Shown here piece after piece: positions 1 to 8,559 of a stretch of DNA of 64,000 nt. Under the pieces are notes generated by a model. It was not told the origin of the DNA. It saw only the letters and a list, made by a program, of their open reading frames with translations, and made no database searches. Position 1 is the first letter of the stretch; the number at the start of each line of letters is the position of its first letter. The translations under genes and the position numbers were made by a program. Source of the stretch: Amycolatopsis sp. 195334CR (GTDB lineage: Bacteria > Actinomycetota > Actinomycetes > Mycobacteriales > Pseudonocardiaceae); contig NZ_JAFJMJ010000002.1 in the NCBI RefSeq assembly GCF_017309385.1, forward strand, positions 1,178,001 to 1,242,000, given 5' to 3'.

Positions 1-1145
1 CCGTGTCGGTGGCCGCGGACGTGGTGGCCGCCGCGCTCAACCCGTCGATGGATTCCTGGGACCAGGCGCCGATGGCCAGTGAGCTGGAACGCGAGTTCAC
101 CGCCGCGCTGGCCCGGGTGTGCTTCCCCGTAGACACCACTGCCGCCGCTCCCGACGCCGTGGTGACCAGTGGCGGCACCGAATCGAACCTGCTCGGCCTC
201 CTGCTCGCCCGCGAACACGCGCCGGGCAACCGCGTGGTCCCGGTCTGCGGGGCCAACGCGCACCACAGCGTGGCGCGCGCGGCGTGGGTGCTGGGCCTGC
301 CCGCCCCGGTGGTGGTCGCCTGCGACGGTGACCGCCTCCGCCCCGACGCGCTCGCCGACGCGCTCGGCGCGCTCACCGAACCGGCCGTGGTGGTGGCGAC
401 CGCGGGCACCACGAACACCGGGGAGATCGACCCGCTGGCCGAGATCGCCGCGGTGTGCCGGGCCGCGGGCGCGCACCTGCACGTGGACGCCGCGTACGGC
501 GGCATGGCCCTGTTCAGCCCGGCGCACGCGGGACTGCTGACCGGGCTCGCCGAGGCCGACTCGGTCGCACTGGACATGCACAAGTTCGGCTGGCAACCGG
601 TCGCCGCCGGCGTGCTGGCCTGCCGCGACGCCGACCGGCTGACCGCGCTGAACGTGCGCGCGGAGTACCTCAACGCCGACGACGACACCGAAGCCGGGCT
701 GCCCGACCTGCTCGGCCGGTCGATCCGGACCTCCCGGCGGCCGGACGCCTTCCGCATGGCGGTCACCTTCTACGCACTGGGGCACCGGGAGATCGGCAGG
801 CTGGTCGCGCGCTGCTGCGAGACCGCCACCGAGGTCGCCGAGGACATCGCCGCCGATCCCGGGCTGCGCCTGTGGGCCGCGCCGTCACTGTCCACTGTGC
901 TCTTCCGGCCGCGTGGATCGGACGAGGTGGTGGCCGGGGTCCGCCGGACCCTGCTGGAGGCCGGGACCGCGGTGCTCGGCCGGGCCACCATGCCCACCGG
1001 GCCCGGCGGGGCCGACCAGGTGTGGCTCAAGCTGACCCTGCTCAACCCGGAGGCCACCGCGGCGGACTACCGGCCGTTGCTGGCGCTGGCCGGGAAAACG
1101 GCCGCGGCGATGGCCGCCGCCGGAGAGGAGCGGGTTCTTTCGTGA
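1..1145 (+). CDS. PLP-dependent diamine/amino-acid decarboxylase, 5' truncated by window edge (DesA-like)
   Basis: Group II pyridoxal-phosphate decarboxylase, the family that makes diamines such as cadaverine or putrescine for hydroxamate siderophores. The visible 380 residues hold the PLP-binding signature: DAAYGG with Asp near 162 and the internal aldimine Lys near 194 in DMHKFGW, preceded by a TSGGTESN phosphate-binding turn near 55. Relatives are about 480 residues, so roughly the first 90-100 residues lie upstream of the window; the GTG at 3 is unlikely to be the true start. The stop overlaps the next gene's GTG (GTGA), indicating translational coupling with the N-hydroxylase. By analogy with DesA of the desferrioxamine pathway the substrate could be lysine, but ornithine or diaminobutyrate cannot be excluded. 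Family is firm; substrate is inference. Confidence 0.88.
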   Translation, partial: VSVAADVVAAALNPSMDSWDQAPMASELEREFTAALARVCFPVDTTAAAPDAVVTSGGTESNLLGLLLAREHAPGNRVVPVCGANAHHSVARAAWVLGLPAPVVVACDGDRLRPDALADALGALTEPAVVVATAGTTNTGEIDPLAEIAAVCRAAGAHLHVDAAYGGMALFSPAHAGLLTGLAEADSVALDMHKFGWQPVAAGVLACRDADRLTALNVRAEYLNADDDTEAGLPDLLGRSIRTSRRPDAFRMAVTFYALGHREIGRLVARCCETATEVAEDIAADPGLRLWAAPSLSTVLFRPRGSDEVVAGVRRTLLEAGTAVLGRATMPTGPGGADQVWLKLTLLNPEATAADYRPLLALAGKTAAAMAAAGEERVLS

Positions 1146-2416
1146 ACCGCCCGGTGGACCTGGCCGGGGTCGGCATCGGCCCGTTCAACCTGTCCTTGGC
1201 CGCGCTGGCCGCCGGGGTGCCGGGACTCGACGCGGTGTTCTTCGAGCGGCGGCCCGTTTTCCACTGGCACCCCGGCCTGCTCATCGAGGGCACCACCCTG
1301 CAGGTGCCGTTCCTCGCCGACCTCGTCTCGCTCGCCGACCCGACCAGCGAACTGTCCTTTCTGAACTACCTGCGCGCGAAGGACCGGCTCTTCCCGTTCT
1401 ACTTCGCCGAGCGCTTCCACATCCCGCGCGCGGAGTACGACGACTACTGCCGCTGGGTGAGCGAACGGCTGCCGTCGTGCCGGTTCGGGCGTACGGTGAC
1501 CGACGTGCGCTGGAACACCGAGGAGAACGCGTTCACGCTGTCCTTCGAGGAAGGCGATCCGGTGGCCGCGCGCAACGTGGTGCTCGGTGTGGGCACCTCC
1601 CCGCGCGTGCCGGAGCCGTTGCGGGAGCTCGTCGACGATCCCGGGGTGCTCGCCGTCCATTCGGCGGATTACCTCCAGGCGCGGGAAGAACTGCTCATCG
1701 CGCCGTCGGTGACCGTGCTCGGGTCGGGGCAGTCCGGCGCCGAGGTGTTCCTGGACCTGCTGCGGGCCCGGCCGCACGGCCTGCGCTGGCTGAGCCGGAC
1801 CCGTTCGTTCGCGCCGATGGAATATTCGAAGCTGGGCCTGGAGCAGTTCACCCCGGACTACACCGACTACTTCCACGGCCTCGCCGAACCGGTGCGCGAT
1901 CGCCTGGTCCCGTCGCAATGGCAGCTGTACAAGGGCATCGACGCGGAAACGATCGCCGCCATCCACGACGAGCTGTACGAACTGGGCATCGGCGGGCGCT
2001 GGCCGGACGTGACGCTCACGCCCGGCGTGGAGGTGACCGGCGCCGGGCTCGCCGACGGCGGCATCGAGCTGCGCCTGCGGCACCCCGAGCAGGGCACCAC
2101 CGCGACCGTCCACACCGGAGCGGTGGTCGCCGCGACGGGGTACACCGAGACGCTGAGCCCGTTCACCGGCGACTGCGTGCGCGACGGCAGCGGGCGCCCG
2201 GCGATCGGCCGCGACTACCGGCTGGCGCTGCCGCCCGAGGTGACCGGTTCGATCTTCGTGCAGAACGCCGAGCGCCACACCCACGGCGTCGGCGCCCCCG
2301 ACCTCGGCCTGGCGGCCTGGCGATCGGCGAGCATCCTCAACGCGCTCGGCGGGCGTACGGTCTACAGGTTGCCGGAACGCACCGCGTTCACCAAGTTCGG
2401 ACTGGAGGGCTCGTGA
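1142..2416 (+). CDS. Lysine/ornithine/diamine N-monooxygenase (siderophore N-hydroxylase)
   Basis: Flavin-dependent N-hydroxylating monooxygenase of 424 residues, the IucD/PvdA/DesB family that hydroxylates a terminal amine with FAD, NADPH and O2. The N-terminus has the FAD motif GVGIGPFN (residues 9-16). A second dinucleotide fold for NADPH, VLGSGQSGAE, lies near residue 193, and the family-typical ATGY motif near 330. The GTG at 1142 is chosen because it sits in the upstream stop (GTGA overlap) and because the protein begins immediately with the FAD fold. It lies between the decarboxylase and the NIS synthetase, so the likely substrate is the diamine from the first enzyme, giving the N-hydroxyamine that becomes a hydroxamate. 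Length and motif order are normal for the family. Confidence 0.93.
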   Translation: MNRPVDLAGVGIGPFNLSLAALAAGVPGLDAVFFERRPVFHWHPGLLIEGTTLQVPFLADLVSLADPTSELSFLNYLRAKDRLFPFYFAERFHIPRAEYDDYCRWVSERLPSCRFGRTVTDVRWNTEENAFTLSFEEGDPVAARNVVLGVGTSPRVPEPLRELVDDPGVLAVHSADYLQAREELLIAPSVTVLGSGQSGAEVFLDLLRARPHGLRWLSRTRSFAPMEYSKLGLEQFTPDYTDYFHGLAEPVRDRLVPSQWQLYKGIDAETIAAIHDELYELGIGGRWPDVTLTPGVEVTGAGLADGGIELRLRHPEQGTTATVHTGAVVAATGYTETLSPFTGDCVRDGSGRPAIGRDYRLALPPEVTGSIFVQNAERHTHGVGAPDLGLAAWRSASILNALGGRTVYRLPERTAFTKFGLEGS

Positions 2417-4245
2417 CCGAGACAGCGCAGGTTTCCCTGGCCACCGACGACCCCGCGGACGCCGCCGCGGCGTGGCGGGCGGCCGGTGCGCTCATCGTGC
2501 ACAAGATGCTGGGGGAGCTGTCCTACGAGGGCCTGCTGCGGCCGGAACCCGCCGATCCGGCGGACCCGGGCACGGACCACCGCGGCTGGGTGCTCACCCT
2601 GCCGGACGCGCGCTACGAGTTCCGCGCGCGCCGGGGCGCGTTCGACGCGTGGACCGTGCAGGCGGGCAGCGCGAGGCGTTTCGCCGACGGTGCCAGCGCG
2701 CCCGCCGACGACCCGCGCACGCTGGTGGTGGACGCGAGGGCCGCGCTCGGGCTGAGCGGGCTGCGCCTGGCCGATGTGCTCGCCGAGCTGACCGCCACGG
2801 TGGCCAACGAAGCCGCCCGCATCGCCGGCGCGCCGAGCGCCGCCGTGTTGTCCACTATGGACTACAACCTGGCGGACGGGCACCTGACCGGGCACCCGAG
2901 GCTGGTGCTGAACAAGGGCCGCGTCGGCTTCTCCGCCGCCGACCGCGAGCGGTACTCGCCGGAATCCGGCGCCGACGTGGTGCTGCGGTGGTTCGCCGTG
3001 CACCGCGACCACGCCCAGTTCCGCTGCATCGACGAACTCAGCGAGGAACGCCTGCTCGCCGAGGAACTGGACCACGACCTGCGTGCCGATTTCACCGCGC
3101 AGCTGGCCGAGTACGGCGATCCGGCGGACTACCTGCTGGTGCCGGTGCACCCGTGGCAGGCCGACGAGATCATCGGCACGCTCTACGCCGCCGAGCTGAG
3201 CACCGGCGTGCTGATCGACCTCGGCCAGGGCCACGACCACTACCGTCCACACCAGACGGTCCGGACGCTGGCGAACGTGGGCAGGCCGGAGCGCCGCGAC
3301 GTGAAGACGGCCGTTTCGGTGCGCAACACGCTGGTCTACCGCGGTCTCAACTCGGCGGCCACGCTGGCCGGACCGGCGATCACCGCGTGGCTGAAGCAGG
3401 TCAGCGACGCCGACCCGCTGCTCACCGAGCAGTACCGCTTCGAACTGCTGGGTGAGGTGGCCAGCGTGTCGGTGAGCCACCCGCTCTTCGGCGCGCTGGA
3501 CGAACTCCCGTACCGGTTCCACGAAACGCTCGGCGCGCTCTGGCGCGAACCGCTGCGCGAACGCGTCGCCGACGGCGAGCACGCGCTGTCCTTCGCCGCG
3601 CTGCCCTATCGCGGACCGGAGGGGCCTTCGGTGCTCACCACGCTGATCCAGCGGTCGGGGCAGAGCCCGGAAGACTGGTGCGCCAAGGTGTTCGACCTGC
3701 TCCTGACGCCGCTGCTGCAGTGGCTGCTCCGCTACGGCGTGGGGTTCTGCCCGCACGGCCAGAACCTGGTCCTGATCGTGGACGAGGACGGCAGGCCGTT
3801 GCGCGTGGCGATCAAGGACTTCGCGCAGGGCGTGGACCTGCTCGACGAGGACGTGGATGTGTACGCCCAGCTGGCGCCGGAGGCGGCCGAGGAGATGTTG
3901 CGCTGGCCCGCGCACCTGCTCGCGCAGTCGCTGTTCAGCTCGGTGTTCTCCGGCCAGTTCCGGTTCTGGGCCGAGCTGCTGCTGGACGAGCTTTCGCTGC
4001 CACGTGCCCGGTTCTGGGAGCTGGTGCGCGAGGTGGTCACGCGGTTCCGCGAAGCCAATCCCGAGCTGGCGGCGCGCTTCGACGCGTGCTCGCTGTTCGC
4101 GCCCGACGTCGAGCGGGTGACGCTGAACCGCGAGCACCTCGCGGGCGGTGGGTTCGACAAGGTCGAGCGCGACGACGAGTTCGACGTGCGCTGGGGCCGG
4201 GCGCCGAACCCGTTGCACAGCCCCGATCCGGCGGGCGCCTGGTGA
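2413..4245 (+). CDS. IucA/IucC-family NRPS-independent siderophore synthetase
   Basis: ATP-dependent NIS synthetase of 610 residues that condenses a carboxylate with an amine or hydroxylamine through an acyl-adenylate. Visible family hallmarks are HPWQ near residue 246, the SVRN segment in the ATP-binding region near 304, HGQN near 448 and IKDF near 466, followed by the C-terminal FhuF-like transporter/reductase-type region seen in this family. The GTG start at 2413 overlaps the upstream stop by 4 bp, and its own stop overlaps the next GTG in the same way. The type (A, B or C substrate class) cannot be assigned safely by eye; the DesD-like context (decarboxylase plus hydroxylase) suggests an enzyme that oligomerises or couples N-hydroxydiamine building blocks. 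Confidence 0.92.
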   Translation: MTETAQVSLATDDPADAAAAWRAAGALIVHKMLGELSYEGLLRPEPADPADPGTDHRGWVLTLPDARYEFRARRGAFDAWTVQAGSARRFADGASAPADDPRTLVVDARAALGLSGLRLADVLAELTATVANEAARIAGAPSAAVLSTMDYNLADGHLTGHPRLVLNKGRVGFSAADRERYSPESGADVVLRWFAVHRDHAQFRCIDELSEERLLAEELDHDLRADFTAQLAEYGDPADYLLVPVHPWQADEIIGTLYAAELSTGVLIDLGQGHDHYRPHQTVRTLANVGRPERRDVKTAVSVRNTLVYRGLNSAATLAGPAITAWLKQVSDADPLLTEQYRFELLGEVASVSVSHPLFGALDELPYRFHETLGALWREPLRERVADGEHALSFAALPYRGPEGPSVLTTLIQRSGQSPEDWCAKVFDLLLTPLLQWLLRYGVGFCPHGQNLVLIVDEDGRPLRVAIKDFAQGVDLLDEDVDVYAQLAPEAAEEMLRWPAHLLAQSLFSSVFSGQFRFWAELLLDELSLPRARFWELVREVVTRFREANPELAARFDACSLFAPDVERVTLNREHLAGGGFDKVERDDEFDVRWGRAPNPLHSPDPAGAW

Positions 4246-5528
4246 CCGGTTCACCGCGTCCGGTCGGGCCGCGCAGCCTGGCGCAACGGCGGGAAGCCGC
4301 GCGGGTGCCGGACGGCCTGGCCGACGTGGGCCGGGTGCTGCTGCTGGTGCCCGACCCGCACGCCCGGTTCGCCGGGGTCGAGCTGGACGGCCGGTTCTTC
4401 GCCGACGGGGTGGTCACCGGCGGGTACGGCGTGTGCTCGTACGTGTTCGTCTGGGACGTGCACCGGGACGTACCGGCCACTCTGGATGAATCGCTGCGCC
4501 GCTACGCCGACCGGTTCGGCGATCTGCGGATGCGGCCGGACTTCGCCACGCTCACCCCGGTACCGGACGCGCTGGCGGTGGTCTGCGACGTCGAATGGCC
4601 GGACGGTTCGGCCGTCGACATCGCGCCCCGCACGGTGCTCACCCGGCAGCTGGCGGCACTGGAGGAGCGCGGTCTGGTGCCGTCGATCGGCATCGAGCAC
4701 GAGGTGACCTTCCGCGGTCCCGACGGCGAACCGCTGACCACGCAACCGGTGGACTACGCGCTCGGCGGCACCGAACGCCTCCGCCCGGTGCTCCGGACCG
4801 CGGCCGCACTGCTCGACCGCGCGGGCCTCGGCGTCGAGTCCGCGCGGGCCGAGTGCCACCCGGGCCAGTACGAGATCGTGCTGCGCCACCGGGACGCGCT
4901 GGCCGCCTGCGACGACGCGCTCCTGCAGCAGTTCCTGGTCCGCCACGCCGCCGCCGGGCACGGTGTCACCGCCGGGTACCTCGCCGCCGAGCAGACCGGC
5001 CGCGGCAGTTCCGGGCACGTCCACCTTTCGCTGTCCACTATGGATGGTCAGCCGGTGGAGCGGCGGCGGCTGAACAGTTTCCTCGCCGGTGTGCTGCGGG
5101 AGGCCAGGGCGCTGACGCCGATCTGGGCGCCCACCTGGAACAGCTACGTCCGCCTGCGCACCGGGCCGTTCTCACCGCGCGTGCTGCGCTGGGGCACCGA
5201 CGACCGGACGGCGTCCGTGCGGGTGGCCGGTGGTGACGAGCCACGCCTGGAGTTCCGGTTCGCCGGTGCCGACGCCCAGCCGCACCTGGTGGTCGCGGCC
5301 CTGCTGGCGGCGGGCATGACCGGCCTCGACGAGGACCTGGAACCACCGCCGGAAGGGGAGTCGTGCGGTGAGCTGGCGGGCAGCCCGTGGGAGGCGCTGG
5401 CGGGGATCTCCGGTCTGCTCGGCCCGGAGGTGACCGCGCAGCAGACCTCGTTGCTGCGCGCGGAGATCGACGCAGGGCTGGAGTCGGTCAGCGATTGGCA
5501 GCGTGATCGGGCTCGTTCGCGCTCCTGA
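4242..5528 (+). CDS. Glutamine synthetase-family ligase in siderophore operon
   Basis: A 428-residue member of the glutamine synthetase superfamily, which includes gamma-glutamyl-amine ligases such as PuuA and GlnA3/GlnA4 as well as true glutamine synthetases. Catalytic elements are intact: the metal-binding E-x-E (GIEHEV near residue 151), the glycine-loop/His segment SSGHVHLS near 257-263, NSY-x-RL near 299, and the ATP/Glu-binding WGTDDRTASVR near 316 with EFR near 335. It is translationally coupled (GTGA) to the IucA/IucC gene, so it belongs to the same operon. I infer amide-ligase activity on a siderophore precursor or a polyamine rather than ammonium assimilation. The 3' end overlaps the convergent glycosyltransferase gene by 41 bp. 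Actual amine and acid substrates are unknown. Confidence 0.88.
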   Translation: MTGSPRPVGPRSLAQRREAARVPDGLADVGRVLLLVPDPHARFAGVELDGRFFADGVVTGGYGVCSYVFVWDVHRDVPATLDESLRRYADRFGDLRMRPDFATLTPVPDALAVVCDVEWPDGSAVDIAPRTVLTRQLAALEERGLVPSIGIEHEVTFRGPDGEPLTTQPVDYALGGTERLRPVLRTAAALLDRAGLGVESARAECHPGQYEIVLRHRDALAACDDALLQQFLVRHAAAGHGVTAGYLAAEQTGRGSSGHVHLSLSTMDGQPVERRRLNSFLAGVLREARALTPIWAPTWNSYVRLRTGPFSPRVLRWGTDDRTASVRVAGGDEPRLEFRFAGADAQPHLVVAALLAAGMTGLDEDLEPPPEGESCGELAGSPWEALAGISGLLGPEVTAQQTSLLRAEIDAGLESVSDWQRDRARSRS

Positions 5529-6720
5529 GCCGGGCGAGCGCGGGCAGCGCCAGGCAGAGCAGGAAAACCAGCGCCAGCAACAGGTAGATGTTCCCGGCGA
5601 ACTGCTCGCCGGTGGTCCACAGCAGTTCCTTGTCGTTGTAACCCGGCAGTTCGTGGAACGGCGCGAGGGTGAAGGCGATCGTGGTGGCCAGCGCGGCGGT
5701 GAACCAGCCGACCGCGGTCAGCGAGCTCTCGGTGACCCGGCGGACCACGTAGGCCAGCATCACCACCAGCGCGGGCACCACCCAGACCCAGTGGTGCGAC
5801 CACGAGGTCGGTGAGATGACCAGTGCCAGCGCGGCGTTCGCCATCAGCGCCGGGGCCGGGTCGGAGCGGCGCATCGCCACGACCGTCACGCCGAGCACGA
5901 CCAGCCCGAGCACGATCCACCACACCGTCACGTCGGTGGGGGAGAGGCCGAACCGGGCCAGCGCCGCCTCGATCGCCTGGTTGGTGCGGAACGGTGAACC
6001 GCTGACCTCGGCGAGCCCGTCGGAACCCCCGGTCCAGAACTTCACCGAACCGGCGAAGTCGACGACGAACCCGGCCGCGGTGGCCGCCACGCCGGTGATC
6101 GCGGCCACGAGCGCCGACCGGTAATCCTTGCGCAGCAGGAAGAACAACACGAACGCGGCGGGTGTGAGCTTGACCGCGGCGGCGAGGCCGACGCCGATGC
6201 CGCGGGGCCACCAGGTCTTCGGCGCCAGGCAGTCGACCGCGACCAGGCCCATCAGCAGCAGGTTGACCTGGCCGAAGGAGAAGGTGTCGCTGACCGGTTC
6301 GAGGAACACCGACAGCGGGGTGGCCGCGGCGGTGATCATGATCGCGCCCCGCGGGCCGCCCGCGGGCCACACGTGCCTGCCGACCACGTAGACGGTGGCC
6401 GCGATGGCGGCGAAGTTGGCCAGTACCAGCAAGGTGTTCGCGGTGAACCAGGGCAGCGCGGCGAACGGCAGCAGCGCGATCAGCGCGAACGGCGGGTAGA
6501 TGAACGGCAGCGGGTTGCCGATCTGGGTTTCCGGCATCACGCCGTAGAGGTCGCCGTCGGCCAGCCAAGCGTGGTAGCCGTTGCGGTAGACCTCCAGATC
6601 GATCTGCCACGCGCCGGCGTCCTCGACCAGCGGCCACAAGGTGAACCAGGCACCGGCGACACCGAGCGCGAGCACCACCCAGAAAAACCTCAGCGCGACC
6701 GGCTTTTCGTTCGTCAACAT
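5488..6720 (-). CDS. GT87-family (DUF2029) polytopic membrane glycosyltransferase
   Basis: About 410 residues with many hydrophobic segments beginning at residue 10, typical of the GT-C fold glycosyltransferases of family GT87 (alpha-1,2-mannosyltransferases using polyprenyl-phosphate mannose). The first periplasmic loop carries the acidic IDLEVYRNG segment near residue 40 and the PLPFIYPPFA segment near 67 that characterise this family in actinobacteria. It follows the AraC-type gene with almost no gap. An in-frame GTG at 6744 lies 3 bp after the upstream stop; the ATG at 6720 is preceded by AAGGGGG but at very short spacing, so the exact start is uncertain. A role in mannan or lipoglycan assembly is inferred from the family. 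Confidence 0.82.
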   Translation of the reverse strand: MLTNEKPVALRFFWVVLALGVAGAWFTLWPLVEDAGAWQIDLEVYRNGYHAWLADGDLYGVMPETQIGNPLPFIYPPFALIALLPFAALPWFTANTLLVLANFAAIAATVYVVGRHVWPAGGPRGAIMITAAATPLSVFLEPVSDTFSFGQVNLLLMGLVAVDCLAPKTWWPRGIGVGLAAAVKLTPAAFVLFFLLRKDYRSALVAAITGVAATAAGFVVDFAGSVKFWTGGSDGLAEVSGSPFRTNQAIEAALARFGLSPTDVTVWWIVLGLVVLGVTVVAMRRSDPAPALMANAALALVISPTSWSHHWVWVVPALVVMLAYVVRRVTESSLTAVGWFTAALATTIAFTLAPFHELPGYNDKELLWTTGEQFAGNIYLLLALVFLLCLALPALARLRSANEPDHAANR

Positions 6721-6747
6721 GCCCCCTTGGCTGAAACCGCGCACAGT

Positions 6748-7719
6748 CTAGGCGCTGTGCTGCCGCCGGTGCGTGCGGCGGTAGGCCGAGGGCGGGGTGT
6801 CGTAGTGGTCGAGGAACGCCTGCCGCAGTGACTCGGTGGAGCCGAACCCGCACCGCCGGGCGACCGCCGCCAGCGGCAGCTCGGTGGTGGTGAGCAGCTG
6901 GGCGGCGACCTCGGTGCGCACCCGGCGCACGTGCCGGGCCGGGGTGGTGCCGAGGTGGGTGTCGAACAGGCGCGTGAGCTGCCGGGTGCTCAGGCCCGCC
7001 CGCGCGGCGAGCGCGGGGGCGCCGAGATCGGCGTCGAGACTGCTGGCGATGTACCCGGTCAGGTCGCCGACCAGCCCGTGCTCGGGCGGCGGCGCGCTGA
7101 GGAACATGCTGACCTGCGCCTGGTTGCCCGGCCGCTGCAGGTAGGTGACCAGGTACCGGGCGATCTGCCTGGCCATCGACGGGCCGTGGTCGGCCTCGAC
7201 CAGTGCCAGTGCGAGGTCCAGCCCGCTGGTCACCCCGGCGGAGGTGTAGACGTTGCCGTCGCGCACGTACAGCGGCGCCGGGTCGACCTCGATCTCCGGG
7301 TGCTGCCCGGCCAGCCGCGGCGCGTCGACCCAGTGCGTGGTGCAGCGGCGGCCGGTGAGCACCCCGGCCGCGGCGAGCAGGGTGGCCCCGGTGCACACCG
7401 AGGCGATCCGGCGGCTGACTCCGGCGAGCCGGCGGATCTGGGTGATCATCCGCCCGTCCGCGGCGGCGGCCAGGTGCCCGAAGCCACCGGCCACCAGCAG
7501 CGTGTCGATCGGCCCGGTGACCTGGTCGAGCCGGGCCTGCGGGGCGAGCGCGAGCCCGGACTGGCACCGGATCGGCTTGCCGTCCAGCCCGGCCAGCCGG
7601 ATCTCGTAGGCGGGCTTCGCCCGGAGCCGGTTCGCCGCGTCGAACACGTCCGACGGGCAGGCGATGTCGAGCAGCTCCGCCTCGGGGAACGCCACGATGA
7701 GCACCTGCCTGGTCGTCAT
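6748..7719 (-). CDS. GlxA-family transcriptional regulator (DJ-1/PfpI + AraC HTH)
   Basis: A 323-residue regulator with an N-terminal DJ-1/PfpI (class I glutamine amidotransferase-like) domain, residues about 5-175, including the nucleophile-elbow sequence SVCTGATLLA, and a C-terminal AraC double helix-turn-helix, about 215-315, with the recognition segment RRCGFGSTESLRQAF. This architecture is the GlxA family, whose members include ArgR/CdhR-type activators of amino acid and betaine catabolism. It is divergently transcribed from a stand-alone DJ-1/PfpI gene 95 bp away, a common regulator-target arrangement, so that gene is the most likely target. The effector is unknown. Confidence 0.9.
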   Translation of the reverse strand: MTTRQVLIVAFPEAELLDIACPSDVFDAANRLRAKPAYEIRLAGLDGKPIRCQSGLALAPQARLDQVTGPIDTLLVAGGFGHLAAAADGRMITQIRRLAGVSRRIASVCTGATLLAAAGVLTGRRCTTHWVDAPRLAGQHPEIEVDPAPLYVRDGNVYTSAGVTSGLDLALALVEADHGPSMARQIARYLVTYLQRPGNQAQVSMFLSAPPPEHGLVGDLTGYIASSLDADLGAPALAARAGLSTRQLTRLFDTHLGTTPARHVRRVRTEVAAQLLTTTELPLAAVARRCGFGSTESLRQAFLDHYDTPPSAYRRTHRRQHSA

Positions 7720-7814
7720 GGCGCGACGATAGCAGCGGATGTCTTACCGACACGGATCGCAGGATTCCGGACATCGGCACCTCGCCGGGTGCGGGCGGCC
7801 GCCAGGGTGGCCGT

Positions 7815-8513
7815 ATGACTGAACCGAAGACGATCGCGTGTGTGCTGTACCCGGGGCTGACCCCGCTCGACCTGGTGGGCCCGCTGCAGGTGTTCGGCGC
7901 GCTGGCGGGGGTGACGCAGGGGTACCGGGTGGTCGTGGTGGGCCGGGGTCGGGAGGTGGTGGACACCGACACGCCGCTGGGGCTTCGCCCGAGCCACACC
8001 TTCGACGAGGTGCCGTCGCCGGAGATCGTGGTCGTGCCCGGCGGGGGCGCGCCGACCTGGCGGGCCGCCACCGACGAGCGGCTGCTGGCGTACCTGCGGC
8101 AGGCGGCGGCCGAGAGCGCGGAGGTGGTCGCGTCGGTGTGCACCGGTTCGCTGATCCTCGCCGCGGCCGGGCTGCTCGACGGCCGCAAGGCGAACACGCA
8201 CTGGAGCCACCGGCGGTTCCTGGCGGAGTTCGGCGCCGAGCCGGTGGCCGACCGCTGGGTGGAGGACGGGAAGTTCCTCACCGCCGCCGGGGTGTCCGCC
8301 GGGGTCGACATGGCGCTGCACCTGGTGGCGCGGCTGGCGGGGGAGCAGGTCGCGCGCGCCGTGCAGTTCGCCATCGAGTACGACCCCGAACCGCCGCAGG
8401 GCGCGCTGGACTGGGCTCAGGCACCGCACGAATGGTTCGCGCCGTGGACGGACCGCATGATGCGCGAGGGTTTGGCCGGAACGGCTCTGGCCGAACGCCT
8501 GCTCCGGGAGTAA
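7815..8513 (+). CDS. DJ-1/PfpI family protein
   Basis: Stand-alone 232-residue protein of the DJ-1/PfpI superfamily, related to isonitrile hydratases (InhA) and glyoxalase III-like proteins. The nucleophile-elbow cysteine is present in SVCTGSLILAAAG near residue 112 and the sequence starts with the strand IACVLYPGLTPLDLVGP typical of the InhA branch. It is divergent from the GlxA-type regulator, with the intergenic region 7720-7814 presumably shared as a promoter/operator. The family covers hydratases, chaperones and proteases, so the reaction cannot be stated from sequence alone. Confidence 0.85.
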   Translation: MTEPKTIACVLYPGLTPLDLVGPLQVFGALAGVTQGYRVVVVGRGREVVDTDTPLGLRPSHTFDEVPSPEIVVVPGGGAPTWRAATDERLLAYLRQAAAESAEVVASVCTGSLILAAAGLLDGRKANTHWSHRRFLAEFGAEPVADRWVEDGKFLTAAGVSAGVDMALHLVARLAGEQVARAVQFAIEYDPEPPQGALDWAQAPHEWFAPWTDRMMREGLAGTALAERLLRE

Positions 8514-8559
8514 GGTCTAGACCACCCCGCCGCCGCAGGGATTCGAAGGGAACTCTTCC

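Noticed and set aside
2362..4254. Long antisense ORF (630 codons) opposite the NIS synthetase
   Set aside because: Arg/Val/Gln-rich with no recognisable fold; it is the usual open antisense frame of a GC-rich gene with strong third-position bias.
5144..8374. 1076-codon minus-strand ORF
   Set aside because: Its composition is low-complexity Arg/Pro/Ala and it crosses several well-supported genes on both strands; a shadow frame.
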